Part shown: positions 1-9,213 of the stretch, one piece after another | Numbering within the stretch: position 1 is the first letter of the stretch | Layout: each line of letters opens with the position of its first letter | IMG/VR virus record: IMGVR_UViG_3300030101_001745 | Location: 37,547 to 101,546 of that record | From: a virus | Strand: one strand, 5' to 3' | Length of the DNA stretch: 64,000 nucleotides | Program-made: the position numbers and the translations under genes | The notes under the pieces: model-generated | Database searches by the model: none | What the model was told of the DNA's origin: nothing | Seen by the model: only the letters and a program-made list of their open reading frames with translations

Positions 1-3000
1 GTAATCAGTTCTGCTGAGAGAACCAAACTGTCTGGTATCGAGGCTTCTGCTGATGTTACGGATGCTACGAATGTAGCGGCGGCAGGAGCATTGATGGATG
101 GTGACTTCACTTCTAATGGTTTCTTGAAGAGAACTGGTGCAGGTAGTTATTCAGTAGACACCAACACATACATCACCTCACTGGCAACTACAGGTCTAAC
201 TGATATTTCTCAACTAGAAACCAACTTGGCAAGTATTACTGATGACCATGCTGGACTTGTTACTGCTAAGGCAGTCAAGGCGTATGTGGATAGCATTCCC
301 GGTGGCGTGGGTGGAATGTCATTCATATTGGAAGATGGAGATGGCACGGAACTCACGGTTGCTAATGACAAGGAAATCAAGTTTGTACCATCCAGTCTTC
401 TAACGATAAACTGGACTGATGTTGATAATGGAACGGATGCTGACCCATACGACCTGACATTTACGGTAGATAATGACCTTGCGAACTATGATAACTCAAA
501 CAGTTCATTCTCAACTACAACTGCATTGACTAATGCAACTGCGGCTACTGCCATAACTGGAAAGGTTCTCACAAATCTAGGAACTGGAACTGGTGGAGCG
601 ATAGCGGCAACTGATACTATTCTAGCGGCCATGCAGAAACTAGAAACTAGAACTGCATTGAATGATGCTAAGGTAACTAACACCGATGTAAATGTAAACG
701 AAGCCAACTTAAGAACAAGGCTTGCAGATATCAGTAGCAATGTTACGATTGGTGATGCAACTGATGTAACTGTGACAACATCGGGAGCATTAGTAGTAAC
801 TGGTAACTTAACTGTTAATGGTACTACAACTACTGTTAATACCAACACTGTGAACATAGGCGACAACATAATTGTTCTCAATTCTGATGAGACTGGTACT
901 CCTTCACAGAATGCTGGAATAGAAGTGGAAAGGGGAACTGCTTCTAACAAAACCCTGACATGGGATGAAACTAATGATAAATGGACTGTTGGTTCTGAAA
1001 CATTCGTAGCGGGAGCATTCACAGGAGATTTGACTGGGGATGTTACTGGAGATGTTACAGGAAATGCAGATACTGCTACTACTCTCGCTACGGCTAGAAG
1101 CATAGCAGGACAGTCATTCAATGGTTCTGCTGACATCACAATAGCAACTACTGACCTATCTGATATTTCCGCATTAGATACTGACCTATCATCAGTAAGT
1201 GCTAACGATGATTCTCTTGCTACGGCTAAAGCCATCAAGACCTATGTAGATGCTCAAGTAGATACAGTAGATACGATTGCTGAATTGGCTGATGTTAATC
1301 AGAACAACCCTACTGCTGGACAGGTATTCATTAGAGATACTTCCTCGACACCAGCAAAATGGAAGAACGCACATCTAACAGCAGGAACGAATGTTTCAAT
1401 CACCAATGGTGATGGCTCGATTACAATAGCATCTACTGACACAACGTTCACCGCCGCATCTAACAATGGGCTTGTTCTAAGTGGTACTGCTTTCAGCATT
1501 GACGACCCTGTGAACACCAACATTACTCTGATGAGTTCTGGTTCAGATGGAAGCGCATCAAATCCTGCACAGAGAAATGCAAATACTGCTGACCAATTAC
1601 TAATCTGGGATGATAGCGCAGGTGAATGGGCTTACATAAATCTAGCACATCTGGCAGATTTTGCTGTAGATAATGGTGGAGCAGGTGGAATCAAGGCATT
1701 CAAGACAATCTCAGTTAGTGGTCAAGATGACATTGTTGCAGATGCTTCTGCTGATACTCTAACACTAACTGCGGGTTCAGGAATTACAATAGCCAATACT
1801 GCATCATCGGATACCATTGCTTTCTCAGTTGCAAGTGGGGATATCAGCAACGCAATGCTTGCGAATGACTCAGTAAGTTTCGGTGGTGTAAGTCTAGACT
1901 TAGGACAATCGGATGCAACCCCTGCGTTTGACTTGACAGATGCAACTAACTATCCAACTTCCTCATTGACTGGTACGATTACAAACGCACAACTTGCAGG
2001 TTCTATTGCTAATGCGAAACTAGCAAACTCTAGCATTACTGTAAGCGATGGTTCTAACTCAACGGCTACTGCTCTTGGTGGAACGATTACCTTTGCCGCA
2101 ACTGCAAATGAAACCACAGTAGCGGAGAGTAGTGGCACAGTTACAATAGGATTACCTGATGATGTAACAATTGCTAGTGACTTAACACTATCAGATGGTA
2201 AGGCAGAGATTACACAAAGCGATGGTTCAGCACATGGGTTGAAGGTTTACAGAAACGATGATTCTACCAGTACACCGTTGGTGTATTTCCATGATGACCA
2301 CGCATTCAACGACAGCCCTGTTCTTCATGTAAAAACAGATAGAACAGACGAACATGGAGATGCCGCTATCTTTGAAGGCAGAGTGGGAATGGGTACTACT
2401 GCTCCCGGTACGAACCTACACATCTCAGACGACACGACCTCCTTAGTTACTGGTCTACTAGTCGAAAATGTAGGTAGTGATGGAGACTCAGCAACAGTAG
2501 CAGGTATCGAGATAAAGAATGGTGCAGGTACAGATAGCAGTACGCACATCGAACAGGATGCATTTGGTCAAACAATGATGTATACTGGTCAAGGTGCTAA
2601 GAATCGTTTCTTGCTTGTTAGTGCTGATGCAAGCACTTTCACTGTTGATGGTGATTTGAAGGTAGGCGGAAACGACATCAAATCATCTTCCGGCGATACT
2701 GTAATGACTCTAAGTAATGATGATGTTACCTTTGCTTCTAGAGTTACTATTGGAGATTCATATCTAACAGATGACGGGTCTAACTTTCAACTCTATGGTA
2801 ATTCTGCATTCCAATTCTTTGCTCTTGGTCAATATGGCGCACACACATTCTACACCAAAGATGGCGTAAATGGTGGAAGCAACGTAAAGCAATTCAAGGT
2901 TGATTATAGAGGATTCTTAGAATTAGGAAACAATAGAGACAAGAGTATCTTTGTTGAAGCAACTGCCCATGATGCGGCAGGTAAAGACCTCACAATATCT

Positions 3001-6000
3001 GCCGGAGATACTACTGCCGGAACTACAGACAACATAGCGGGTGGAGACTTAATTCTTGAAAGTGGACAAGGTAAGGGAACTGGTGCAGGTGGAGACATAA
3101 TCTTCAAAGTCGCAAATGCAGGTAGTAGCGGAAGTTCATTGAACTCCCTAGCAACTGCGATGACAATCTCAGATGATACTACGATTTCAACTGCTTCTAA
3201 CTTTACAGTAGGTGGAAACCTAACCGTATCTGGAACTACCACGACTGTAAACTCAAACACAGTGAACATCGGAGATAGCATAATCACATTGAACTCTGAT
3301 GAAACAGGTACACCTTCGCAAGATGGTGGTATAGAGATTGAGAGAGGAACCTCCACAAACAAGTCATTCTTTTGGGATGAGAGCGAGGATGAATGGACAA
3401 TAGGTTCTGAGAACTTCAAAGCAGGTAGTCTTGAGGGTTCAGGTGCGGCAATAACTGCAATAAACGCAAGCAATATCTCAAGCGGAACTCTAGCCGCCGC
3501 AAGAGTTGCTACGTTAAATCAGAATACCACAGGTAGAGCAGGTGGATTAGATGCCGCTAATGACAGGGATTTGGCTCCCGAAGATTTGTCATATGCGAAT
3601 GACTTCAACGTATTCTTCACTTCTAAGGAAGGATTGGAAGATGGTTCTACTTCTGGTAGCAATTACCAAGATGCAATTGTATTGAATACATGGTCTGATG
3701 GAACAGGTGGAGATGCAAACCTACTAGCATTCGACAAGTCCGAGATGAAGATTTACCATTATCAAGCAGACCAAGCCGCTACAAATTGGGGTACTGCAAA
3801 AACAATCGCATACACTTCTGATATTACTGCGGCGGCAGGAGATGGAATCACTCTAGCGAATGGTGCGAATAACAGAATAGTAACTGCTACTGGTTCTGCG
3901 GCACTAACTGGTGAATCGAATCTCACCTACGATGGTTTCACTCTTCTCCTAGAATCACAAGCAACTTCTGGTGAAGCACCTATCTTTGAATTATACAAAA
4001 ACGATAGCGGCCCTGCTGTTGGAGAAGCGATGGGAACAATCAAGTTCTCTGGTGAAAATGACGCTGACCAGAAAGTGACTTATGCTGAGATTCAATCATT
4101 CATAGAAGATGAAACTGATGCTACTGAGAATGCCGCTTTGCAGTTCTTCGTGCAGGAGATGGGAACTCCAAGAGAGAATCTGAGACTTGCATCTAACCAA
4201 ATTACATTCAACAATTCTGAGAGAAACGTAGATGTGCTAATTAAATCAGACGATGGTTCGACAAACTTCTTCTCGGATGCGGGTAACAATCGTATTGGAA
4301 TAGGAACTACAAGCCCTTCTGATGCATTACACATCAGAGCCGCTAGTGACCACCCACTTGTGATTGAAAACACTACCAATGCCGGATTCGCAGGTATTCA
4401 ATTTAGTGACTCTAGTAATTCGTCTTATGCACAGAAGGGAGAGTTGAGATTTAATCACGCAGACTCACAATCGGATGGCTCTGGTGCTTCGTTCCACTTT
4501 ACATCTACTGAATCGTTAAATGTCATTATGCCAAAACTGTCAGTACATTCGACATTATCCGGTAATGATGCTACAACACTAACCGGACAAACTGCATTCA
4601 AGGTAGACTGTGATGATGGGTCAGGACAAGGTGGAGGGCCGGGTTTCCAAATTAGACTAGAAGCAACTAATGACCACAATGGCCCCAATTATCAGAAAAC
4701 CATCATGGGCGATGGTGGAGGTATGAGAGTTAAGAACATCTTTGGAAACTATGGATTCTCAGAATGGTGGTTAGGTGGGACTGCTGATGGTAATAAGCCG
4801 ATTATGTCTCTTGCGGCAGGTGGAAGCACAAGTGCAGGTGCGGCTCAAGATGGAATATTAACACTCTATTCAACTACTTCGGCTTGGGCAAACAATACAT
4901 ATTCACCAACCAATAACACGGCAAAGGTCGTATTAGACGCAGGTGGAAACTCTTACTTTACTGGTGGTAATGTCGGAATAGGAACAGCAAGCCCCACCGG
5001 AACACTAACTGTCACAAGTGCAGGACACGACATTATTCACTTAAACAGAACGGTGAACAATGTTGGTTATGGTGCAGGTATAATCGGAAGGCTAGGAAAC
5101 TCAGCATCCACAACTGCCGCACATGAGTACGCCGGAATCTTCTTGCAGATAGAGGACAACACAGATGGTGCGGAAAAGGGTAGCATAGCATTCAACACAT
5201 CAAGTGGTGGAACTGCGGCAGACTCAGGTAGCACTCATGCTATGCAGATTACATCTGCGGGTAATGTAGGAATAGGCACTACGAGTCCTTCAACACCATT
5301 AGCCACTAACGCAAAAGGATTGGTTGTTGCTGGTACGGGCGGTCAATCGGGTTCCGCACAGGATGGTAGTGAAAGAATCCCAACAATTGTTCTCTACGAT
5401 ACTGTGACAGACTACGGTAGCAACACGGCAACAGTAGGAGAAGCAAGAGGTTCTATCGAGTTCTATTCCTCAGAAACATCGAACAATTATCCGGGGATTG
5501 CTGCTTCTATCAAGGCAATCAACGAAAGCACATACAATAATGCTATGGGTCTTGGTCTGTTTACAAGTAATAACCTAGCAACTGCCACTGAGAAGGTAAG
5601 AATAGACGCTGATGGTAATGTCGGAATAGGCACTACGAATCCTGCTTTCCCATTAGAAGTTGATGGATTCATTTCAACAGCCAGTGGGATTGTCCACATG
5701 GGCGATACTAACAACACCATTTCGTTTGGTACTGACATTCAAAATTTCAATACCGCCGGAACAACGAGGATGAAGATTGATAGCGATGGTGACATAGGAA
5801 TAGGCACTACGACTATAAATGCTAAACTGCATATTCGTGATGAGAATGATGGTAATGACCAATTCTCCGGTATTCGTTTCTTCCCCGCAGATTCAGAGAC
5901 AAGTGCTACTGATAATGACTTCTATCATAATATCACAGGTTTCAGAAAGGGAGGATTGATGCTAAGTGGTGGACAAACCGGAAACTACACTAGAACATAC

Positions 6001-6492
6001 GCAACTCTCAACAATGATGGTTTCAAGGTATTCACGAATGCAGGTGATAACACCGCAGTCAATATGTCTACACAACAAAGACTGTTGATTCCAACGGGTG
6101 GAGGTTCTGCTACACTTTCTGTTGGTCTAGATGTAAGCGGTGCGTTGACGGCTACTACGAAGTCTTTCGATATAGAACACCCAACCAAAGAAGGAAAGAG
6201 ATTGCATCACGGTTCTCTGGAAGGGCCGGAACACGGTGTCTACATCAGAGGTAGATTAGAGGGAGATGTAATCGAACTACCTGACTACTGGCTAGGTCTA
6301 GTTGATGAAGATACAATCACAGTTCAACTAACTCCCAACAAGGGCTTCCAGCAGATTTACGTTGACCATATAGAGGACAACAAGGTATATGTGGGAACAC
6401 AAACAGATACAGCAATAGACTGCTTCTACTTCATACAAGCAGAGAGAAAGGACATTGACAAGGTGGAGGTAGAATATGACGCTGTGGTTTGA
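1..6492 (+). CDS. Giant tail fibre protein, 5' truncated
   Basis: The frame is open from base 1 to the stop at 6490, so the gene starts left of the window; at least 2,163 residues are present. The composition is Thr/Ser/Asn/Gly/Asp rich with almost no Cys, as in beta-structured fibre proteins. Short fibre repeats of the type VGIGTTSP recur at least six times in the C-terminal half. A module of about 85 residues (TTTTVN, VNIGD, LNSDETGTPSQ, IEVERGT) occurs twice, encoded near 790-1060 and 3200-3440. The last 110 residues begin with a conserved fibre-end segment (SFDIEHPTKEGKRL, GSLEGPE) known from marine phage fibres. It would be the distal host-binding fibre. The next gene starts 17 bases before its stop. 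Confidence 0.88.
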   Translation, partial: VISSAERTKLSGIEASADVTDATNVAAAGALMDGDFTSNGFLKRTGAGSYSVDTNTYITSLATTGLTDISQLETNLASITDDHAGLVTAKAVKAYVDSIPGGVGGMSFILEDGDGTELTVANDKEIKFVPSSLLTINWTDVDNGTDADPYDLTFTVDNDLANYDNSNSSFSTTTALTNATAATAITGKVLTNLGTGTGGAIAATDTILAAMQKLETRTALNDAKVTNTDVNVNEANLRTRLADISSNVTIGDATDVTVTTSGALVVTGNLTVNGTTTTVNTNTVNIGDNIIVLNSDETGTPSQNAGIEVERGTASNKTLTWDETNDKWTVGSETFVAGAFTGDLTGDVTGDVTGNADTATTLATARSIAGQSFNGSADITIATTDLSDISALDTDLSSVSANDDSLATAKAIKTYVDAQVDTVDTIAELADVNQNNPTAGQVFIRDTSSTPAKWKNAHLTAGTNVSITNGDGSITIASTDTTFTAASNNGLVLSGTAFSIDDPVNTNITLMSSGSDGSASNPAQRNANTADQLLIWDDSAGEWAYINLAHLADFAVDNGGAGGIKAFKTISVSGQDDIVADASADTLTLTAGSGITIANTASSDTIAFSVASGDISNAMLANDSVSFGGVSLDLGQSDATPAFDLTDATNYPTSSLTGTITNAQLAGSIANAKLANSSITVSDGSNSTATALGGTITFAATANETTVAESSGTVTIGLPDDVTIASDLTLSDGKAEITQSDGSAHGLKVYRNDDSTSTPLVYFHDDHAFNDSPVLHVKTDRTDEHGDAAIFEGRVGMGTTAPGTNLHISDDTTSLVTGLLVENVGSDGDSATVAGIEIKNGAGTDSSTHIEQDAFGQTMMYTGQGAKNRFLLVSADASTFTVDGDLKVGGNDIKSSSGDTVMTLSNDDVTFASRVTIGDSYLTDDGSNFQLYGNSAFQFFALGQYGAHTFYTKDGVNGGSNVKQFKVDYRGFLELGNNRDKSIFVEATAHDAAGKDLTISAGDTTAGTTDNIAGGDLILESGQGKGTGAGGDIIFKVANAGSSGSSLNSLATAMTISDDTTISTASNFTVGGNLTVSGTTTTVNSNTVNIGDSIITLNSDETGTPSQDGGIEIERGTSTNKSFFWDESEDEWTIGSENFKAGSLEGSGAAITAINASNISSGTLAAARVATLNQNTTGRAGGLDAANDRDLAPEDLSYANDFNVFFTSKEGLEDGSTSGSNYQDAIVLNTWSDGTGGDANLLAFDKSEMKIYHYQADQAATNWGTAKTIAYTSDITAAAGDGITLANGANNRIVTATGSAALTGESNLTYDGFTLLLESQATSGEAPIFELYKNDSGPAVGEAMGTIKFSGENDADQKVTYAEIQSFIEDETDATENAALQFFVQEMGTPRENLRLASNQITFNNSERNVDVLIKSDDGSTNFFSDAGNNRIGIGTTSPSDALHIRAASDHPLVIENTTNAGFAGIQFSDSSNSSYAQKGELRFNHADSQSDGSGASFHFTSTESLNVIMPKLSVHSTLSGNDATTLTGQTAFKVDCDDGSGQGGGPGFQIRLEATNDHNGPNYQKTIMGDGGGMRVKNIFGNYGFSEWWLGGTADGNKPIMSLAAGGSTSAGAAQDGILTLYSTTSAWANNTYSPTNNTAKVVLDAGGNSYFTGGNVGIGTASPTGTLTVTSAGHDIIHLNRTVNNVGYGAGIIGRLGNSASTTAAHEYAGIFLQIEDNTDGAEKGSIAFNTSSGGTAADSGSTHAMQITSAGNVGIGTTSPSTPLATNAKGLVVAGTGGQSGSAQDGSERIPTIVLYDTVTDYGSNTATVGEARGSIEFYSSETSNNYPGIAASIKAINESTYNNAMGLGLFTSNNLATATEKVRIDADGNVGIGTTNPAFPLEVDGFISTASGIVHMGDTNNTISFGTDIQNFNTAGTTRMKIDSDGDIGIGTTTINAKLHIRDENDGNDQFSGIRFFPADSETSATDNDFYHNITGFRKGGLMLSGGQTGNYTRTYATLNNDGFKVFTNAGDNTAVNMSTQQRLLIPTGGGSATLSVGLDVSGALTATTKSFDIEHPTKEGKRLHHGSLEGPEHGVYIRGRLEGDVIELPDYWLGLVDEDTITVQLTPNKGFQQIYVDHIEDNKVYVGTQTDTAIDCFYFIQAERKDIDKVEVEYDAVV

Positions 6493-6922
6493 GGAACTCA
6501 AAAAGGAGAAGGATGCTTGCTACCGTAAGGTAAGAAGCAGATACAAGAAGTGGCCTTCTGCTTATGCTTCTGGTGCATTGGTTCAATGTAGAAAGAAGGG
6601 TGCGGCTAATTGGGGTAACTCAAAAAAGAAAAAGAAAGTAAAGAAGGCAGAAGGTTGCGGTTGTGCAGAATGCGAAGAAAAGAAATCTGATGGTCTTTGG
6701 AAAGATTGGGTAAGTTGTGCATCTTGTACTGATGACAAAGAAGGAACGGAGCCGTGTGGTAGAAAGGATGCATCGAAAGGAACAAAAAGAAGATGTAGAC
6801 CAACCTGCTCTGCTTGTGAAGATTACAAGAGAAGAGGCGGAAAACCTAAGAAAAGAAAGTCTGGTACGTTTAGCAGAGAAGAAGACAAGGGACTTCGTGG
6901 TTGGTTTGAAAGGAGAGGTTAA
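6476..6922 (+). CDS. Cys- and Lys-rich protein with WFEELKK start motif
   Basis: 148 residues; overlaps the fibre gene by 17 bases. It begins MTLWFEELKKEK, a form of the Trp motif shared by many proteins of this virus. A segment around residues 20-50 (RSRYKKWPSAYASGALVQC, then GAANWG) resembles a conserved stretch I recall from marine virus proteins of unknown function. The C-terminal half carries many Cys residues in CxxC pairs (CGCAEC, CASC, CSAC) in a Lys/Arg-rich background, suggesting zinc binding and nucleic-acid contact. Placement among late genes suggests a minor virion component; function is unknown. Confidence 0.8.
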   Translation: MTLWFEELKKEKDACYRKVRSRYKKWPSAYASGALVQCRKKGAANWGNSKKKKKVKKAEGCGCAECEEKKSDGLWKDWVSCASCTDDKEGTEPCGRKDASKGTKRRCRPTCSACEDYKRRGGKPKKRKSGTFSREEDKGLRGWFERRG

Positions 6923-6923
6923 G

Positions 6924-7214
6924 ATGACTTGGGAAAAAGTAGTAAAGAAAAAATGCGGGTGTGGGCAAGACCCATGTAAAACATATGGTAGTGTAAAGAA
7001 ATACGACATAGAGAAAGGAAAGGGAGAAAGACATTTCTACATGGAAAACGGTAAACCGAAACAATACATTGGGCCTACACACAAACACCCAGATGGAACG
7101 CTAATGTCTGGTGAGAAACACGTAGAAGGTGAAAGTAAAGTTCTACAACACTTCTACGAATTAAGCGAAGATGCTTTGAGACATCTAAGTAAGGATACTA
7201 CGGAGATAAAGTGA
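6924..7214 (+). CDS. Small protein with MTWEKVVKKK start motif
   Basis: 96 residues. The start is set by the GGAGAGG site just upstream and by the tight join to the previous stop at 6922; the longer frame reaching back to 6717 would lie inside the previous gene. It begins MTWEKVVKKK followed by CGCGQDPC. The middle contains a His/Gly-rich stretch (GPTHKHPDG) that could bind metal. No family recognised. Its N-terminus matches the short Trp motif of the 48.9-59.4 kb virion genes. Confidence 0.78.
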   Translation: MTWEKVVKKKCGCGQDPCKTYGSVKKYDIEKGKGERHFYMENGKPKQYIGPTHKHPDGTLMSGEKHVEGESKVLQHFYELSEDALRHLSKDTTEIK

Positions 7215-7215
7215 A

Positions 7216-7485
7216 ATGGAAATTTGGTTTGACGCAATGTGCAAATCTGGTAGGTGTACCAGAAGCACGAAGAAAACGTCATCCACGGCTAAAGGAAAGA
7301 AGTGGATGAAGTGTGTCAGGAAACCCGGTGGAGGATACAAGAGAGTACATTGGGGTCAAAGGGGAGTAACGGTTTCTGGTAAGAGAAAGGGAAAGAGAAG
7401 AAAGTCTTTCAGAGCAAGACACAAATGTTCTACTTGTAAAGGAGGAAACAATTCCCCGCGATGTATGGCTTGTAGAGATTGGTGA
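7216..7485 (+). CDS. Basic Cys-containing small protein
   Basis: 89 residues, strongly basic, begins MEIWFDAMCKSG and ends in two CxxC-type pairs (CSTC, CMAC). The start lies 2 bases after the previous stop. Its WFDAM start echoes the WFEELKK of the gene at 6476, so these three tandem genes look like related small late proteins. Zinc binding is inferred from the Cys pairs; function unknown. Confidence 0.72.
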   Translation: MEIWFDAMCKSGRCTRSTKKTSSTAKGKKWMKCVRKPGGGYKRVHWGQRGVTVSGKRKGKRRKSFRARHKCSTCKGGNNSPRCMACRDW

Positions 7486-7490
7486 TTGCT

Positions 7491-8261
7491 GTGGGATTCT
7501 ATAGTGGGCCAGTCATAGTTACTGATAGTCTCATCTTTAACTTCGATGCAGGTAATGACAAATGCACAGATGCAGATGATGACCTTACTAGCATGAGGGA
7601 TATAGGTTCAGTAGACCATTCTTCTAGAACAGATAGAGCAATGCATGGTGATGGTATAACTGCGAATATATCATTTCCAACCAACACAGGTGCAGTCAAG
7701 GCAATCAATACAGGAGTCACATTTCGTAGAAGTGATGGCGACTCTGCTGACCCTTCTAACTTTGAAAACAGAATAGATTTGGATGATGATATTCTATTTG
7801 CAGACCAAGATGCTTGGTCTTTTGAGTTTTGGGCGAAGCCCGATTCCGATTCAGAACATACGTTTCTGAGTCTAGCAGGTAGGGGAGCAACAAGTCCGTG
7901 GTTTATTTGGCAACATGGTAGTACCACATTCTATCCTCGCTATCGAGATAACAACGGAAACTACTACAGAGATAGTTCTAACACAAATTGTGCTGACCCC
8001 GATGACTGGCATCAAGTTGTATTTACTGCTGATACTAGCAGGAACATATCCTTCTACAAGGATGGTGAATTGTTAGGTGGCTCTGTTCAAGCCGCAGATA
8101 CTCAAACTCAGATAAACAGACTCATGGCAGGTTATTCATCTGGAACTTCTAGATATGGATTTCAAGGTAGTATGCTTTGCACTAGGATATACGCTAAGAC
8201 ACTATCAGCCGCAGAAGTATTGCAGAACTTCAATGCAACGAGAAGGAGAGTGGGAATATGA
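7491..8261 (+). CDS. LamG / concanavalin A-like fibre protein
   Basis: 256 residues from GTG at 7491, chosen because a GGTGA site lies five bases upstream and because the start then reads GFYSGPVIV, matching the MGVAGGPRI start of the related protein at 8476. In-frame TTG (7479) and GTG (7482) are alternatives. The pattern LIFNFDAGN, then EFWAKPD, WHQVVFTAD, ISFYKDGELLGG and a C-terminal LSAAEVLQNF is typical of LamG-like carbohydrate-binding jelly rolls. It is probably a receptor-binding or decoration protein. Confidence 0.8.
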   Translation: MGFYSGPVIVTDSLIFNFDAGNDKCTDADDDLTSMRDIGSVDHSSRTDRAMHGDGITANISFPTNTGAVKAINTGVTFRRSDGDSADPSNFENRIDLDDDILFADQDAWSFEFWAKPDSDSEHTFLSLAGRGATSPWFIWQHGSTTFYPRYRDNNGNYYRDSSNTNCADPDDWHQVVFTADTSRNISFYKDGELLGGSVQAADTQTQINRLMAGYSSGTSRYGFQGSMLCTRIYAKTLSAAEVLQNFNATRRRVGI

Positions 8262-8476
8262 AATACAGAATAAACGGAGTAGATTATACTGAAAGACAAT
8301 TGGAAAATATACTCGGCGGTGCTGTTGCTAAGTATTGTGATGAAGAGGGAAACCCAATCGTGGAACTACAAGATGCCGCATTACTAGCATTAGAGCAAGG
8401 TAGCAGTTTTACCCCATTGACATTTGAAGAGGCTATGATTCAGTCTAGGTTATTGCATAAGGAGGAAGAGGAATAA
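8258..8476 (+). CDS. Small hypothetical tail-region protein
   Basis: 72 residues, acidic. ATG at 8258 overlaps the previous stop (ATGA) and has AAGGAG upstream; the stop overlaps the next start (TAATG). No domain recognised. Its position between two LamG proteins suggests a fibre accessory or attachment protein, which is inference only. Confidence 0.75.
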   Translation: MKYRINGVDYTERQLENILGGAVAKYCDEEGNPIVELQDAALLALEQGSSFTPLTFEEAMIQSRLLHKEEEE

Positions 8477-9213
8477 TGGGTGTAGCAGGTGGGCCTAGAA
8501 TACCACAAAGCGGTATGCAATTGAATCTCGATGCTTCCAATAGCAAGAGTTCTCCCGGTAGTGGTACAACGTGGTTCGATGTAAGTGGAAATGGCAGAGA
8601 CTTCACTTGGTCATCTGCACCCACATATAACACAAGACCTGTTGTCGGTGGTTATCAACAACCGGATTCGATTGATGCGGCTATGGCTAGTGGCCCCGCC
8701 GCGAATAGTTTTGGTATTGACTCATCAAGTGGTGCTTCTTTTATCTTCTATTGCACTAATGATTCGCTAACGAGTAAAGGTGCATTCAAACTTCCTATGG
8801 GTTCAGGATTAAGCGGCGGAGCATCAAGAGGATATTCAATACATTTACCGTGGGGTAATGGCTACATCTATTTTGACACAAATGGCTCTACATCTACTAG
8901 TAGCGGGGGAGGTAGAGTGAACACCAGTAGCAATATAGGTAGTCATATCAATTTCTTTTGGGTTCATGCTTTTACCAAATCAGCCGATGGTGCTACCATG
9001 AAAATATACAGAGATGGTGAGGTAGTAGCATCTAGGACAAATGCAGGTGCTTGTCCAACATTGAATTCAGACGCATTCACTGTAGGTGGTACTGACGAAT
9101 ACACAAGTGGTTGGGATGCCAAGATGGGTGCTTTCCTATGCTACAACAGGGAACTTAGTGCAGATGAGGTAAAGCAAATAACTGCCGCATTGCGTGGAAG
9201 GGATGGTGCTTAG
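8476..9213 (+). CDS. LamG / concanavalin A-like fibre protein
   Basis: 245 residues. The LNLDAS segment near the N-terminus, TTWFDVSGNGRDF, MKIYRDGEVVASR and the C-terminal LCYNRELSADEVKQI are hallmarks of LamG-like domains. It is paralogous in layout to the gene at 7491, so the virus carries two adjacent sugar-binding-type proteins. The stop is directly followed by the next ATG. Confidence 0.8.
   Translation: MGVAGGPRIPQSGMQLNLDASNSKSSPGSGTTWFDVSGNGRDFTWSSAPTYNTRPVVGGYQQPDSIDAAMASGPAANSFGIDSSSGASFIFYCTNDSLTSKGAFKLPMGSGLSGGASRGYSIHLPWGNGYIYFDTNGSTSTSSGGGRVNTSSNIGSHINFFWVHAFTKSADGATMKIYRDGEVVASRTNAGACPTLNSDAFTVGGTDEYTSGWDAKMGAFLCYNRELSADEVKQITAALRGRDGA

Noticed and set aside
486-1238. Long antisense frame within the tail fibre gene
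   Set aside because: A mirror of the Thr/Ala-rich repetitive codons on the other strand; no ribosome site and unnatural composition.
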